Made by a program: the position numbers and the translations under genes. Below the pieces are notes generated by a model. It saw only the letters and a program-made list of their open reading frames with translations. It was not told the origin of the DNA and did no database searches. This document shows, in pieces, positions 5,242 through 5,330 of a stretch of DNA of 5,330 bases. Within the stretch, counting starts at the first letter, position 1; each line of letters opens with the position of its first letter. Origin of the DNA: JBHEKP01 sp041859375 (GTDB lineage Bacteria > Hydrogenedentota > Hydrogenedentia > Hydrogenedentales > CAITNO01); contig JBHEKP010000260.1 in the NCBI GenBank assembly GCA_041859375.1, positions 1 to 5,330 on the forward strand, written 5' to 3'.

Positions 5242-5330
5242 GGCAATAAGGCCGGCGGCGGCCCGGAACGGCGCGCCCCTTCCCCCCTTTCCCCATGCGG
5301 ATCCGCCGCCGTTCGGCGGTTCCGGCGACC

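Larger units (their letters stand above)
4922..5330. other. Non-coding stretch to the right edge
   Basis: No frame here has a ribosome site plus recognisable protein. It holds a weak 7-bp hairpin at 5027-5044 (TCAGTCC, TTTT loop, GGGCTGA, one T-G pair), a putative rightward promoter at 5136-5165, hairpins at 5170-5187 and 5211-5241, and GC-rich inverted runs near the end (CCGCC-GTTC-GGCGG around 5306-5320). The base composition at 4930-5110 is less GC-rich than the genes, in keeping with an intergenic promoter area. Confidence 0.55.

Noticed and set aside
4709..5249. Open frames on both strands across the palindromic element and beyond
   Set aside because: Both strands give the same opening peptide because of the inverted repeat; no ribosome sites, no domain, and stops soon after leaving the repeat.
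5010..5330. Minus-strand frame open from the right edge to 5010, and another ending in TAA at 5226-5228
   Set aside because: Possible gene ends from the right, but the composition is Arg/Gly/Pro-rich without recognisable motifs and they cross a promoter-like sequence and a strong hairpin. Cannot be supported without the flanking sequence.
5295..5330. ATG at 5295 as start of a rightward gene (MRIRRRSAVPAT)
   Set aside because: Preceded by a C/T-rich run with no ribosome-binding site; only 12 codons visible.
1..5330. CRISPR array, tRNA or rRNA genes
   Set aside because: No regularly spaced direct repeats, cloverleaf or rRNA-like sequence was seen on either strand.

Overview
This is a GC-rich window of chromosomal bacterial DNA holding one leftward (minus-strand) operon and a long non-coding stretch upstream of it. 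The gene mix suggests a member of the PVC group or a neighbouring phylum (Planctomycetota, Lentisphaerota, 'Candidatus Hydrogenedentota'). That mix is a Tat-exported formylglycine sulfatase, a heparinase II/III-type lyase, a secreted beta-propeller glycosidase-like protein and a cytoplasmic URO-D/MtaA-type protein. The taxonomic placement is inference from gene content only.

In transcription order the operon runs: (1) a URO-D/MtaA-like protein, 4543-3443; (2) an exported GH43/GH130-like five-bladed propeller protein, 3446-2298; (3) an S1-type sulfatase with a twin-arginine signal, 2301-850; (4) the N-terminal 274 residues of an exported heparinase II/III-like lyase, 823 to the left edge. Genes 1/2 and 2/3 overlap by 4 nt (ATGA), and 3/4 are 26 nt apart, so co-transcription and translational coupling are very likely. 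Three of the four products are exported and look suited to breaking down a sulfated, probably uronate-containing polysaccharide: the sulfatase removes sulfate, the lyase cleaves the chain, and the propeller protein acts on or binds glycans. The cytoplasmic URO-D-like protein carries the His-x-Cys zinc motif of corrinoid-linked methyltransferases. Its role in the operon is the least obvious part, and methyl-group handling is one possibility.

From 4544 to the right edge (about 790 bp) no convincing gene is visible. The first part is the operon's leader or promoter zone, with a hairpin just upstream of the first ribosome-binding site and a 14-bp perfect palindrome. At 4711-4921 lies the most notable non-coding object. 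It is a 211-bp near-symmetrical element bounded by two perfect 28-bp inverted arms. Each arm runs into a hairpin of the same architecture but different sequence, with compensatory base-pair changes, and a long imperfect palindrome with TTGCGCAA at its core sits at the exact centre of symmetry. This looks like a REPIN-like or MITE-like dispersed palindromic repeat.

Further right, a good sigma-70-type promoter pointing right (5136-5165) is followed by a small hairpin and by a strong 9-bp GC hairpin with a T6-A-T6 loop (5211-5241). This suggests a rightward transcript that continues beyond the window.
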